A stretch of 64,000 nucleotides of DNA. It comes from Asterias amurensis. Its lineage: Eukaryota > Echinodermata > Asteroidea > Forcipulatida > Asteriidae. Below the pieces are notes generated by a model. It ran no database searches. It saw nothing but the letters and a program-made list of their open reading frames with translations, and was not told the DNA's origin. The translations under genes were made by a program, and so were the position numbers. Location: NCBI RefSeq assembly GCF_032118995.1, contig NC_092649.1, positions 16,619,332 to 16,683,331 of the forward strand, read 5' to 3'. This document shows positions 37,001 to 49,900 of this stretch, one piece after another; within the stretch, counting starts at the first letter, position 1, and each line of letters starts with the position of its first letter.

Positions 37001-38494
37001 CGTAGCGGCTACGACAGCTCGCCACGTCTACGTCGAATTCTTCAACTTGCCAAGTTCAGAGATACCAAGAAGAGATTGGTGAAGGAGCTATTCAGTGTAC
37101 TTAACAGGTGGAGGGCGATCAGGAAGAGTAACAGCCAAGGCAAGTAAAATAGTGTTTGAACTATAGTTGTAAGAACAAAGACAAAGATTACAATATTGAG
37201 GCTAAAGCAGAAAATACTGTGAGATATTAAATTTCACCGGTGATAAAACAAAATTAGTATTCAGAAAATACTGCCTAAATATTTCTGCTAAGCAAAACAG
37301 GAAACCAGTCACAGATTGTACACGTGACATGGTATTAGGCTGGTAACTTTATTCTGGTAAGCACAATATTTTGCTTTGCTAAAAGCCGAGTTTTGTGCTT
37401 AATATAAGCATAGAGAAAGTATAAGCACTAAGCAGCTTTATGAAATTGGCTCTGGCCTGAGTCACACCCCCTCCTTATTCTGGACCCAGAGCTTCGCATA
37501 TGGTACTTTTCCGGAGAGTGTTGAGTATTTCTTTTTTCATTTGGCGACTGCACTACCTCTCTTAAGAACATTTGAAACATCAAGGAGGTTTTGAGAAAAT
37601 CTTGAAAAATCTCAGGCCTGAAGATTACATTTGCACCGAAAGACCAATTTTCTTTGCATCCTCTACCATCTTAAACAGACGACGGATGGACTAAGGATTT
37701 TGTGGCTGATAACACCGCCATCATGCTGACAGACGTATCGAGGAGAGTGGAACAGATGGACACCATCTTGAAGAGGAGTCTTGGTATCGAAGAAGATGAT
37801 GATGGTGATGCAATTGAGCAGAAGGTGAGGATTACAAGTTTATTATTTTACCTCTCTCATCTTGTGAACATGCACGACCTTGTCAAGAACTACAGGTTTG
37901 ACAACTAGGCAGGACAGAAAATAGCCGGGTTGAAACTGTTGGAAGTTAGTTGAAAAATTAAAATAGATGCAACCGCGGGTCGAGTCGAATCTACTGTCGT
38001 TTGAAAAAATTGTTCGAAAATAAAATCGTGATCTCAATGTGAGCCCAAAAATCTAACTTGTTAAAACATCTGTACAAACTTCATCAAGTTTGTTTGGTTA
38101 TCCTAATTCCTGTAGTACAATGTGGATGAATTAGATTAGTGTGACTTTTTTTAAACAAGTCTAAAATGTGTTTTCCAAACGTTGTTGAAATCTGATTTTA
38201 CAGCTGTGTCAACAGAGAATGGGTCAAACTACAAGTAGACAACCCGAATCAACCCAACTAGACTGCGTGCTACCGTCAGATCAGGAGAGTGTGCAATGGA
38301 AGAAGGCATCAAACGAAGACAGTGACGGCATTTCAACTGAGACTGTACTACATCATCTTACAGACCTGGGAGCCGGCCTGGAAGAGTCCTACAACAGAAC
38401 CATGACAGAATTCCAGGCACTGCAGAGCTTAATCATGGCCAGAACGTCGACAGAGGGCGCTGTTGCAACCCATGGAAATGACTTCAGTTCTTAG
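34009..38494 (+). CDS. SK/KCNN-like Ca2+-activated K+ channel subunit (6 coding exons, 693 aa)
   Basis: Predicted tetrameric plasma-membrane K+ channel gated by Ca2+/calmodulin. Coding exons are 34009-34063, 34899-36076, 36244-36445, 36930-37139, 37679-37824 and 38204-38494; they join in frame to 693 codons. A long acidic cytoplasmic N-terminus is followed by S1 (about 198-219), S2 (about 251-275), S3 (about 299-315), S4 (about 324-341, FLRLYLVARY, as in SK S4), S5 (about 370-400), pore helix and filter TLGFGD (423-428), S6 (about 436-461) and a calmodulin-binding region (about 479-545). The last contains an IQ-type motif, IQATWRLYLFK, at 492-502, and a short heptad segment follows. Intron 4 uses a GC donor (CCAAG|GCAAGT); the frame closes only with this donor. 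SK channels usually have GYG, so the GFG filter and IQ motif set this one apart. Start chosen at 34009 because its exon gives a matching phase and donor. Family assignment is good; orthology to one KCNN gene is not claimed. Confidence 0.85.
34475..34870. mobile_element. 396-bp full palindromic MITE in channel intron 1
   Basis: It begins TTAAAGGAACACGTTGCCTT and ends with the near reverse complement (AAGGCAACGTGTTCCTTTAA). The two halves pair nearly throughout, to a centre at about 34670 (GAGTCAAAA/TTTTGACTC). It ends only 28 bases before exon 2 of the K+ channel, so the branch point of intron 1 must lie in or right beside the element. A fragment of the same family starts at about 24917. Confidence 0.85.
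37140..37678 (+). other. GC-AG intron of the K+ channel gene
   Basis: Donor AAG|GCAAGT at 37140 and acceptor ttaaacag ending at 37678. Using the nearby GT at 37144 would shift the frame and give a stop within six codons of the next exon. The GC donor leaves phase 1, which matches the acceptor exon. The intron also holds a degraded copy of the 'gcttagcac...tatgaaattgg' inverted-repeat family at about 37300-37460. Confidence 0.8.
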
Positions 38495-39165
38495 GGGAAA
38501 TTAATATTTTGCTTCAAATTTATAAATATTTTGCTTCAAATTGTTTATATTTATATGAACTGTTTATTACATTGGGCTCATGTCTGTAGAAGTCAATACT
38601 TATGCCTAGGTTTGTTTGAAATGTAGATAGTAACAAATAATAAGGCCTGTAAATAATTTTATATTTGTACATGGCCCTGTTATGGTGTGAAGTTAACAAA
38701 ACAAAACTGTTTCAGTTTGTTTTTTGAAAAAAATATGAATAAACACTTTTCATATGTAAATCATTATATTTCCTTGTTTGGTGACTCGTTAGTTTACTCT
38801 AATTCACAGTTGCAACCAGAAATTTTCTGTATTACAGTAATCTTATCAGAGACTGTTGGTAAGCAACACTGCAAAAGTGAAACTCAAATAAAGTTTCATT
38901 GTGGAAAGACAAAGAATTCAATCCAGAACACACATTGGCCGGAACATAATTTTCTTTACAATAGACCTACACACAAGCCCCGTCTTGAAAATAATGCATC
39001 TTCTTACTTGGAAAACAAAGTATTTAAAAAAAATTAAGCTGCCATGATGGATGCCGTGCTGCAGTTTAAATGTATACAATGTCAGGTTTTATCGTCAGAC
39101 ATAGTATTTGATCCTTTGAAAATAATAGGAATATTTTATTGAGTACAAAGGCTGACTGGCGCACA
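38495..39165 (+). other. 3' flank of channel gene
   Basis: AT-rich sequence after the TAG stop. The first good AATAAA (38738-38743) gives a 3' UTR of about 250-270 bases. A 116-codon ORF after it has no domain. Confidence 0.5.
38738..38743 (+). terminator. Polyadenylation signal AATAAA (channel gene)
   Basis: Canonical AATAAA 244 bases after the channel stop codon, the first such hexamer on the plus strand after the CDS. The cleavage site is not determined. Confidence 0.5.
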
Positions 39166-39169
39166 CATG

Positions 39170-39498
39170 GTTAGGGTGTCGTGGCTAAGTGGATATTAAG
39201 AGCATCGAACTCAAGCTCTGGTGCTTCTATTTAGCAAAGTGTGGGTTCGAATCCCGGTCGTGACACTTGTGTCCCTGAGCAAGATACTTAACTATAATTG
39301 CTTCTCTCCACCCAGGGGTAAATGGGTACCCGTGAGGGCAGAGATGGTTCTTGTGATCAATTGAACGAGTAGCGCAGGGAGCTTAGATGGTTTATGGAGT
39401 GAATAAAGGCCCAGTGACCAGGGGTAATAATGTGAAGCGCTTTGGGACCCCCTCCAGGGTGTGAAAAGCGCTATATAAAAACGGGTTATTATTATTAT
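39170..39498 (+). mobile_element. tRNA-derived SINE with intact A and B boxes
   Basis: The head is tRNA-like. TGGCTAAGTGG at 39182-39192 matches the pol III A box (TRGCNNAGYGG) and GGTTCGAATCC at 39244-39254 matches the B box (GGTTCGANTCC). The body continues to a tail 'gaaaagcgctatataaaa' ending in (ATT)n. A diverged copy is in HSP90B1 at 48990-49320. It lies between the two convergent genes, close to the end of the channel transcript. Confidence 0.85.
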
Positions 39499-40979
39499 GG
39501 GGAAGACTGAAGAAATTTCAGTCTATTTGATCACAATTTTTCAGATTTTTAACAGGCCAAAAACAGATTGTAAAACAGACTAAAGTAGGTAGAATATCTT
39601 GCCTGTATAATGGTGTACAGATGGTTGCTTGTCGATCAAAAGCACTGGGACATGCATTACAAAATCAAGAAAATAATTATCAGGACAATATGAATTTTAA
39701 GTGGTGTGCCATTTTATTTCCTATTTTTATACAAAACACGGACAATGTGCCAATGTACTACACACACTTCAATATTCCATAAGTGTTACACATCGTTTGC
39801 ATTCATCAAAATGTCATAGGTCAGTGGCGCAATATACATATGTGGGTGGTTCTACACTGATGGGCACCAAAGAGTAACATATGAGGGGAACATGGTTTTG
39901 TAGTAATATATGACCTTGTAACTTCAAAAGGAAGGTCAATTTGTTTATTTTTGCAATGAAAAATCATGAACAGCTTTTGAATGTACAGGAAAAGACTGCG
40001 ACATAAACATTACATTTGTCTCACGCCTCATTTACAAAGTTATCTTTTAACCCATTAGTGTGACTTGCCCACATTTATGTACATTATTGACTTTGTTTTA
40101 CCTCACATTCCATTTATCTTTCCTTATTTTATACAAAAAGCAAAGTTTACAAAGCATCAACCCTGAAAATTGAATGAATTTACTAAGTAAATATCACAGT
40201 GTGAATAAGCACATAGTTTCCATACAAAGATTTACCACAAACAAACATTGGTTGTGCATACTTGACATGCATTGCCATAAATGTCTAAAAAAGACTATGA
40301 TTGAAAAAAAAAACCACCTTCATAACTGTGATTTGTTCACGAGGTTCACTTGTGTTCTTCTTCAATTCTAAGCAAAGCGCGTCCAGAAACACTAATCACG
40401 GTTCCCCACAGAACCACCCTAGGAGTGCAAGATCCCAAACCAAGTCCAGGCACATAGTCTTGATACAACACAAATACAATTTGAGCCAGAACAAAATATC
40501 AAATAATTTTAATTTGTAAGTTTTAAATAAAATTTTAAGAGATTCATCAAAGGTATGAAACAAGTTTAAAATCTAAAAAAGAAACGCTACATGAGAATGT
40601 GGTACAGTTTGACAGTTCGTAAAGATGCACATCTGAAAGGTGAATTCATATTTCATATAATTTCTTTTCCCATCGACAAAAACAAACACTTTGTGACGAA
40701 GTATAATCTAGGACTGAGAAATGGAAAGAAAATCCAAAGAATAAATTAAATCAATTTATATCCAGTCAAATAATGCAGCTAACCACATGAGGTGTGCATC
40801 TTTAAACAACAATGGTAAGAATATGTTGACTTTCAATGGAAAGGATGAAATCAAAGTGTACTCATAATGTCATTATCTTTTTTTTATTTTATAGAAAAGA
40901 ATAATGCTAAATTGTCTTCCATTTACTGACCCACATGAAGACAAGGTGACTTTTATAAAGAAACTATATCTGCTTTTCC
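39499..40979. other. Intergenic / probable HSP90B1 3' UTR
   Basis: AT-rich sequence downstream of the HSP90B1 stop (minus strand). Several minus-strand AATAAA hexamers exist (for example near 39713 and 40887), so the 3' end is not fixed. No gene was recognised. Confidence 0.45.
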
Positions 40980-43900
40980 TCAAAGCTCATCCTTTTGAGG
41001 GTCTGCTTCCTGTTCAGATAAAAGAAAAAAACAAAGAAACAGAATTTAAAACAACCAGATAACAAAACTTCCACAAGGCTGACACTATCTTTCAGAGTAT
41101 TATTTGGCGTTCCACCAATACCCTTCCACCGATGTGTGTTAGCACTGTATACTCGGTACTTTCCAGAGTCTTGTGAACTGCAGGCATATTACTCGAGTGG
41201 GATTTGAACCCACCATGACCTTTCCCAATCTAGAGCAGTGTCTTACCAACCACCCAGATTGCCTGATAGCTAGAGGCAGTTCGAATCCTATAATAAATCT
41301 GCTCTAGATATGCCAGTTGTGGGTTCCAATCCCAAGTAATATGCCTGTGTAATTTTTTTTCACAGAACACGGGAAAGTACCGAATATAGGGTAAAACAAA
41401 TTTAACATCAATAAAACTTAATTTCTGGTATCTAAAAATGATGATTGTTATCTCTCTGGAGTTGGAGCAGCAATCATTAAAAAAAGTTTAAATGTTCTAT
41501 GCTTCTATCCAAAACTGTTGTTCTTTCCAAAACTGCAAATGTTTGACGTGTTTGCTTAAATTTTAGCTCAAAGGTCTACACCGTCGCTTTGTAAGAGATT
41601 TATTTGTGCTTTCTTAATTTGAAATTTATCTCAGTAAAGTTGGGAAGACAGAGAGTTAGGGTCATGTCACACGTGGCAATTTACAGGCAACCAGTTCCAG
41701 GTAACCTCCAAGAAGATACGCCATTTACATTTCAGCGTTCAAATATTTTTCTTTGGGACTGGAATACATTGTCTGAAGAATGACTCATACCAAAAATGGT
41801 CCTGTAGCATGCACTGCAATGGGTTGCCTACCACGTTGTGACAAGGCCCTTAGGGAATATATGTTCCTGACTGACCTTTTCTTCTGTTTCTTCCGGTGTC
41901 TCCTCTTTAATTTCATCTTCTACTTCCTCTTCATCTTCTTCTTCCTCCTCCTCCTCTTCTTCACTTGGCTCCTCTGCGTCCTCCTCATCTTCTGGCTCTT
42001 CATCAACCTGACATTGAAGGGATTGACGAAAAACAGAATTACCAAACAGATTTAACAATAACTTTCTTGAATCCATCGGGAAACCAAAAGCTGGTAGCTC
42101 AACATGTAATCTATAGATGCAAGGTTGAAAATGAAGCACTGATACCATTCAAATATAGCAAAAATTTATGGTTGGATTTATTTTGGACTATAAACCCTTT
42201 TGAACCTTGGTTTGGTAACACTGACATCAAAGGGGAAAAGTTAAGATGGCTGCACCATGCTTAAGGTCTAATGGGTGGGTTAAAGGTCGGGCGACAAGTT
42301 CAAGGTTACGGCCTCACCTTCTCATCCAGGTCAATATTCATACTAAGTCGGAGCATTCTCTCCACCCTGCCAGCGAATCCAGCCGAGTCTGGTAGATTGA
42401 AGCCAGACCTGAGTACTGCTGTTTCATACATGACGTTGGCAAGATCTTTTGCCGTCTCGTCCTCGGGGTCCGACTCCACCTTGGCGAGCAGATTTTTAAT
42501 GAGAGGATGTCTGGGGTTGACCTCCAGTGTCTTTTTCTGTGATTTGTAATAACTGGAAAGAAACAAAAAGTGTACACTTGTGTCAAATTGTTCACAAATT
42601 ACAGGATTACCAATAATATTATTTATATACTGCAGCACGCACACATAAATCCAATTAATTTTATTGATGGAACATGCATCACATGTCGCCCTTTGCTGTG
42701 TCATGTATACTGACGCCATAATGAAAAACTTAATATAAGCTATACATTTGACTTACTTGTTACTCGAGTCTCCAGTTTTTGCGTATGCCTGAGCTGACAT
42801 AATACGTTCCATGTTTCCAGACCATCCGTACTGGCTGGCCACGAGGGCACATGGAGAGTCCGTCAGTCTCTGTGAGATTTTAGCATCCTTGATCTGAGGT
42901 GGAAAACAAAAAGGTGTAAATTAATAAACAAGATTATGAAAAATGTGTAACATTTAGTTTTAAAGTTGTAGATTATACATGCATACTGTCCATCTTTAAA
43001 AAAAAAAAAAAACCAAAGAACTTTGGCCAGTCTTTATTTGAAAATCACAGGCGTGTGGATAAAAGGACATGACTTTTTGTAGGCATGACACTTTGACGGT
43101 ACAGGCTGGGACTGAGAATGTTTGCTGTTTTATTGGGTAAATAACTGTGTACCTATCAAAGGCTAATGCCAAAGCATGCATCATAGCGGGTGGGTTGAAA
43201 TGTTTATTAGCTTTCAAATATAGAGCTTGATTGAAATTCTTTGGGCATGTCCTGACTAAACTTTTAGGGGTGCGATAGTGCGATCGCACACATCAAATCA
43301 GAGGGACTGGTTGCCAATTTTCCTTGCATTTATTAGTTTAGTCTATACTATTTTGTTTCATGACAATTTCTTTTCGCTGAAGTCATTGTATAGGCACCTA
43401 CCTCATCCTTGAGTGCGGTCTCCTTCAGCCAGTTTGTAAGGGGCTCAAATTTCTCTTCTTGTTCTTCCCTCCTCTCCTTGGCCTTCTCCGACTCCTCGCC
43501 GATCTTCAGACCTTCCTTGGCCACGTTCTGGAACTTCTTGCCTTCATACTCGGGGAGTGACTGAATGGTGTACTCATCCACAGGCTCAGTAAGATACAGA
43601 ACCTCATATCCCTTTTTAATGAGCCTTTCCGTGAATGGAGATGATTCAACCTGCAGGATAAAAAAACACATAGTGATTGTTAACAAAGGTGGTTTTCCTA
43701 CATTTGGCAAATCCCAAACAGTGGATAATTTCAGCAAAATCCCCTTTCTCGCCTAAACAAAGCCACTGTCCAAGTCACCTAAACAAAACCTTAGTTTAAG
43801 GTCCACTGACAAGGCATTTTACAGGCAACCAGTTCCATCTCAAAGAGAACCCACTAACGTGTGAATGCTCTCATAATTTTCTTTTGAATCAGAGGTTGAA

Positions 43901-46900
43901 AACTAACTCATGTGCTACAAAAGTGGTTTTGTAGAATGCACAGCAATTTGTTGCCTCAAAGTTGCCTGGAAAAGGTTGCCTCTTGTGACAAGGCCCTTAC
44001 ACAGCTAGTCTAAATTTCAAGACTTTAAGTCATGCATGCAACTGAAATACAACACAAAAGTAGCCAGAAGTAGCCAGAGTTCTGGTCAGTATTTTGTTTT
44101 TTTAACTGTTGGGGATTAAAAAAAGTTTCATCTGAAACCTTTGACACCTAAAACAACATTCATAGGATGTTTGCAATGGCTATAGTTTGTTATTAAAAGA
44201 CGCTCTTTTGTACAACTTTTTATTTAAATCTGTTTGAACCATCCTTACCTCTTTCCTGCTGCCCCCGGCCATGAAATAAATGAACTCCTGTTTGTCCTTC
44301 ATCCTCTCAATGTAATCAGCGAGACTGGTGACTGAATCCTCAGAGTTGGAGGAGGAGAAACGAACCAGCTTAGCGAGACGGGAACGGTTGCTGTGATCCT
44401 CAATGATACCCAGCTTGATGTTGGTGCCGTACTCCTTCCAGAACTTCTCAAGGTACTCTTCAGAGTCCATCTTCTTGATCATGTCAAGGGTCTAGCAGGA
44501 TAAGAAATAATATCTCTCTGGAGTAAGTAACTTGAAAACATGGGCACAATTTTAAAGAGCTGTTTAAGCACGAAAGTTGCCAAGCACAGTAAAATTTTAC
44601 ATACTAGAAGGTCACCAGCCAAACTATGATGTCACATGTCTAGTTGGTGACTGGTATCGTGCTCATTTCTGCTTAGCAAATTGTTCTGCTTAACAACCTC
44701 TATGAAATTAGGACATGGTACATCATTTATGACAACCTTGTTTCCATATATTTTTAACAAGTTCTCCCTTAAAACAATTAAGCACATAGGCACATTAACT
44801 CATCTATCGCGAAGTGAGTTCTTAATTGAGTAAGTTTTGTGAGTATTACCTTTCGGACCAGCTTCTTCTTGATGACCTTGAGGAGTTTGTGTTGTTGCAG
44901 CATCTCCCTAGAGACATTCAGAGGAAGATCGTCAGAGTCCACGACTCCCTTGACGAAGTTCAAGTATTTAGGCATCATGTCCTCAAAGTCGTTGGTGATG
45001 AACACACGCCTTACAAAGAGCTGTTACAAAATAATGAAGTAAAACCTTATGTTTATTAATAATAGTAATATTGAACATTTCTAGTGCACCATGTTTGTCA
45101 ATGATGACACTCCTGGTGCAAAAACAAGAACTCTGCTATACACAAAGACAACCCAAGTTCGAGAACTTAGGTTTCCGAAAAAGAGATGTTTGAGATGTGT
45201 CTTAAATATGTTAAATCAATGCCGTAAGAGTAAAGAATATTTTTAGCAAGAATTGGGTTAACACTGGTATTTAACAAACCTCTCTAGGTAGTATTAATGC
45301 TAATCCCACAGCATTACAATACAATTTTTTGAAACAATTCAACAATTTGATTTTTGTAATCAGTTTACTTACACTGATGTGATCAAACTTCTTGCCATAG
45401 TCAGAGAACATCTGTGGTGGGGCCGACTTGGGGATGAAGAGAATTGACCTGAAGGTGACCTCACCCTCGGCGGTAAAATGAGTCTTAGACAATGGCTCAT
45501 CACTGGCTTTTGTGAACGACTTGTAGAACTCATTGTATTCATCATCTGTGATCTCTTTGGCACTGTGTCAACAAATAATTATATTATAGTGTCTGATAAT
45601 CAACTCAAAGAAAAGTTTTAAGACGTTAGCTCGGTTCATACTTCCTGCGAATGCGATACAAATTGACGCCACAGCCCTGTTTTTCGCCTGAATGTTTAGC
45701 AGCAGTTGAGCACATTTCAACTGAAGCAAATTATTAGATGCAAATTTGCGCTTCAAATTTTGTTTAGAAGGAAGTATGAAACACGCTTCACACAGGATCT
45801 TTTAAAACTCATTCCAGTTCTCAAATTATAAATGTTTATGTTTAATCTATAAACCATATATAAAGAACATTACAATAATCATGTTCCACAATGACGGATG
45901 GTATTTTTCATTTGCCATTATAAAACAAATTCAAAAATTTGTTACAATGAAACTACATGAAATGACTGTCCAGTTACTCACTTGCGGGTCCAGATAGGTT
46001 TGTTGGCGTTCATCAGAACCCAGTCCCAAGTTGTCTTCTCAACGCTTTTGGTTTTTGGTTTGTCCTCTTTTTCTTCCTCTTCCTCAATTTCAACATCTGC
46101 AAAAAGTTTTAAAATGATCTTTTAAGTAACTTCAACATTATGACAACACAGTTATCAACAATTTAAATTTTCTGGAAGAGTGTATGAAAAGAATCTGCAG
46201 AAAACAGTGCAGTTATCAGACCCGATACTGCAGACAACTGTGCCGCATTAAGGCATTGCCTTGGTGCCCTTGAAAAATTCAAATAACAATTTACAATTTC
46301 CACACACAGGTGCCCCGTTAGCAAGGAGAAAGCGCCTTGGTGCCCTTGTCCTTACAAAAAAACAAAGCATCAAGCCGGAGTACTGCTTGTAGTTCATAGA
46401 CAATTGTGCAAAAAGGCATTTATGATGGTAATAAAAGAATAGCGACTCATTTTTAAATTGCCGTTAAAAAACTTGCAGGGTTGTGGCCAAGACCCTGCCT
46501 TTATCGCATGGCCACGACCCTGCCTTTATCACACGCCCAATGACCCTGTCGGTTTTAAGAACTCGTCGCTACCCTATTGTTTCCTTATTTATAAGTACTC
46601 TTCTAACTTACCCTCATCCTCGTCTACTTCTGGTTTCTCCGTTGCCTCTTCATCCTCCTCAATTGGCTCCTCAACTGTTTCAGTCTATAAGACAAACGAT
46701 GATTCAAATACATGATTCAAACGATGTCTAGAATTTCTCAAGATGGCCTTAGCAAACTCCCTTATAATGTCTGTTGACACCCCTTGGAACATTCTCCCAT
46801 TTAATTTCTATTTCTGTTACTTATATTTACTATTAATTATTATAATTACTCTATGGTCTAGATTTAGTTATAGTTAAGAATATGGCTAATAAAGGGGACA

Positions 46901-49900
46901 GGAAAGAGGTATGGTGTATTATGGAGATTCAATCGTTCAAACAAATGATGATTCAAATAAAGTCTAGAATCTCAAGATGGCCTTAGCAAACTCCCTTATA
47001 TTGTCTATTATGACACCCCCCCCCAGACAAATTCTTACATGTGATTTACTTTTGAGTTACTTATATTAATTATTTATTACTCTATTGCTTACATCTAGTT
47101 ATAATAATGAACACAGGGGATGGTGAGAGGGAGAGGTAGGCCTATATTTTGAAAATCTATTCATTCATTCATTTATCAATGGATGATTAAATTCACATAT
47201 CCCGGCATCAGCTAAATTGCAAGTAACTTAACAACAAATGTAAATTACAAAATGTTAAAAAAAAACAAAGTAAAAACAACAAGTTAAAAAAAAACAAAAA
47301 AAGAAACAAGCAATCTCAGAAAAATTTAACAAGGAAATACGAATTTAGTAATACAATCAGATTCATAAGCAAAATGGAACAATTGTTGAAATGTTGAATC
47401 ACAGCACACACCTAAAAGACAAGAGAGAGAGAGAACGGTTTCTTAACATACACAAAATAGTTAACGTCCTGACCTTTTGACCCCAGTAGAGACTTTCTCC
47501 AGAAAACCTCTGCTAGGATCAGAACACAGGTCAGTGCCTATTTTGCCATTTATACAATAGGTCATTTCGGTTGGTTACAAGTTTGAAACAGCTAAAGCCA
47601 GGTTCATACTTCCGGCGAATGCAATACAAATTTTGAAGTCAGAAATTTGCAAAAAAAAATAATTTGCATCAGTTGACTTTTGCTCAACTCCTGCGAAACA
47701 ATCGCTGCGAAAACGGCCACATGATTTCAAAATCGCTTCGCATTTGCAAGGAAGTATGAACAGGTGAACAGGGCTTAACTCTAGTTTCTAAAATCCTTAA
47801 AGCCATTGGACCCTTTCGGTAAACAGTGTTGTCCAAGGCCCACACTTTGTGTACCACAACTTCTATATCAAATAACAAACCTGTGAAAATTTAGGCTCAA
47901 TCGGTCATCGGAGTCGGGAGAAAACAACGGAAAAACCCACTCTTGTTTCCGCGCGTTTCGCCATGTCATGACATGTGTTTAAAATAAATCCGTAATTCTC
48001 GTTAACGAGAATTTATATTGTTTTGCTGTTTTCTCAAAAAGTAAAGCATTTCATGGAATAATATTTCAAGAGAAGTCTTTCACCATTGCCTTCTGTAAAC
48101 CCTGTAAGTTATTTGTAAATCTGTGAACTTTTATTTTTTTTTCTGAACCGAAAGGGTCCAATGGCTTTAACATCATACAGCATGATGATCACTCCAAAAG
48201 ATGGTTCTTCAAATACTATAATCTGATTAACCAAATGAAACACAACATTAAACAAAACCAAAACTTCAATTTACCTTGCTTGCCCACAGGTAGATGGGGA
48301 AGTTGATGAACTGACTGTACTTCTTGACCAACTTCTCAATGGTATCAGGCTCCAGGAAGTCATAAGCCTCCTCCTTAAGATGCAAGCTGGCAAGACGGGA
48401 AAATAACAAGGATGGTGACTGATTATTACTCGCATAAAGAGCAAATTATTCACCCAAACATCAAGGCACATTGTTAAAGACACTGGTAACTATTGGTAAT
48501 TGTCAAAGACCAGTCTTCTCACTTGGTGTATCTCAACATGTGCATAAAATAACAAACCTGTGAAAATTTGAGATCAATTGGACGTCAAAGTTGCGAGATA
48601 ATAATGAAAGGAAAAACACCCTTGTTACACAAAGTTATCTGCTTTCAGATGCTTGAGTTCAAGACCTCAAAATCTAATTCTGAGGTCGTGAAATCGCCAT
48701 TAGCAACACCCATAGCAACGGTTGTGGCCACAGCCGTAGTCATCAATTCGGACATGGCCTTAGTCTTGAAGTAGCCACTGACTTGAGTATTAACTATTCT
48801 CACCTGATTGTTGTACCACGTTTCAAGCTGTCACCACGGGGATCCTCAATAACAGTGAACTCTCCAGCATTTGATTCCCAGATATGTTGCTTGTCGTCAT
48901 TGTGTTTAGATGTGACGATCACAGTATCAGCAACTGCAAATGTTTGAAATATACGTTTTACTACAATGTTCCTCAAAAGAAACTCATCTTTGTCGTGGCT
49001 GAGTGGTTTGGTACATTGAATTCAAGTTCTGGTGACTAAGTCATCAGGGTGTTTGTATGAATCCCTATCATGACACTTGTGTCCTATAGCAAGACACTTT
49101 TTAACTATAATTGCTTCTCTTCACCCAGTGGTAAATGGGCACCTGCGAGGGTCCTTGTGTTCTATTTTGCATGGGGTGCTACATCTGTACATGGGGCGCT
49201 ACATCTGTACTTGGCAGCACAGGCTGTACTTAAAGGGAGCCGAGATGGTTTTGGGATTAATTTAAATGAACCAGGAAATGTTGGATCGCCATGAGCATCA
49301 CTGAGTGCTATGTAAAAGAAGCCACTAAATACCCAAATCTTTGTAACAGACGACAGTTGGATGAAGAAATACTAGGTTAAAATTGCAGTTGGTCAGTCGA
49401 CAATATTTTCCGTTAACAGTCATCATTAAGAAGACTTTGAAATTTGTCATAAGAATTATTCTTCACTTACCCAAAAAAGAAGAGTAGAAACCGACACCAA
49501 ACTGACCAATCAGATCACCTGCATCATTTGAATTCGCTTCCTGAATATGAAAACATTTAGATGAGATTAATTTTTTTCAAAGCCACATAGTATGCCTATT
49601 ACCTATTTCATTCTAATGATGGTTAAAAGCAAGGTGGGTTCACAAGCAAGAGTAATTTTCATAAATGAATGGAGAAGATTTAACAGTGCAATACGCATCA
49701 CTCTGTCACAAGAGCTGAGCAAGGTAGTGTGCCTTTAGCTTCGCTTACTAAACAGAGGAAAGGGCCACTCCATTATATGCAGAAATGTTTTGCTTGCATA
49801 CTTGAACTGGTCCCTGGCCTAATTTCATAAAAGCTGCTCAGCAGACAAGTTGCTAACAATGTTGTATTTTATAGTCGAGCGTGTCGATGTATCTTAAGAA

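Noticed and set aside
37144..37149. Ordinary GT donor for channel intron 4
   Set aside because: Using GTAAAA at 37144 gives phase 2 and a stop codon within six codons of the next exon. The GC donor keeps the frame.
39176..39260. Functional tRNA gene
   Set aside because: A and B boxes are intact, but the acceptor stem and anticodon arm are not tRNA-like and the sequence continues into a SINE body.
41828..42148. Acidic 106-codon ORF as a separate protein
   Set aside because: It is exon 17 of HSP90B1 (the glutamate-rich tail) read through into both introns.
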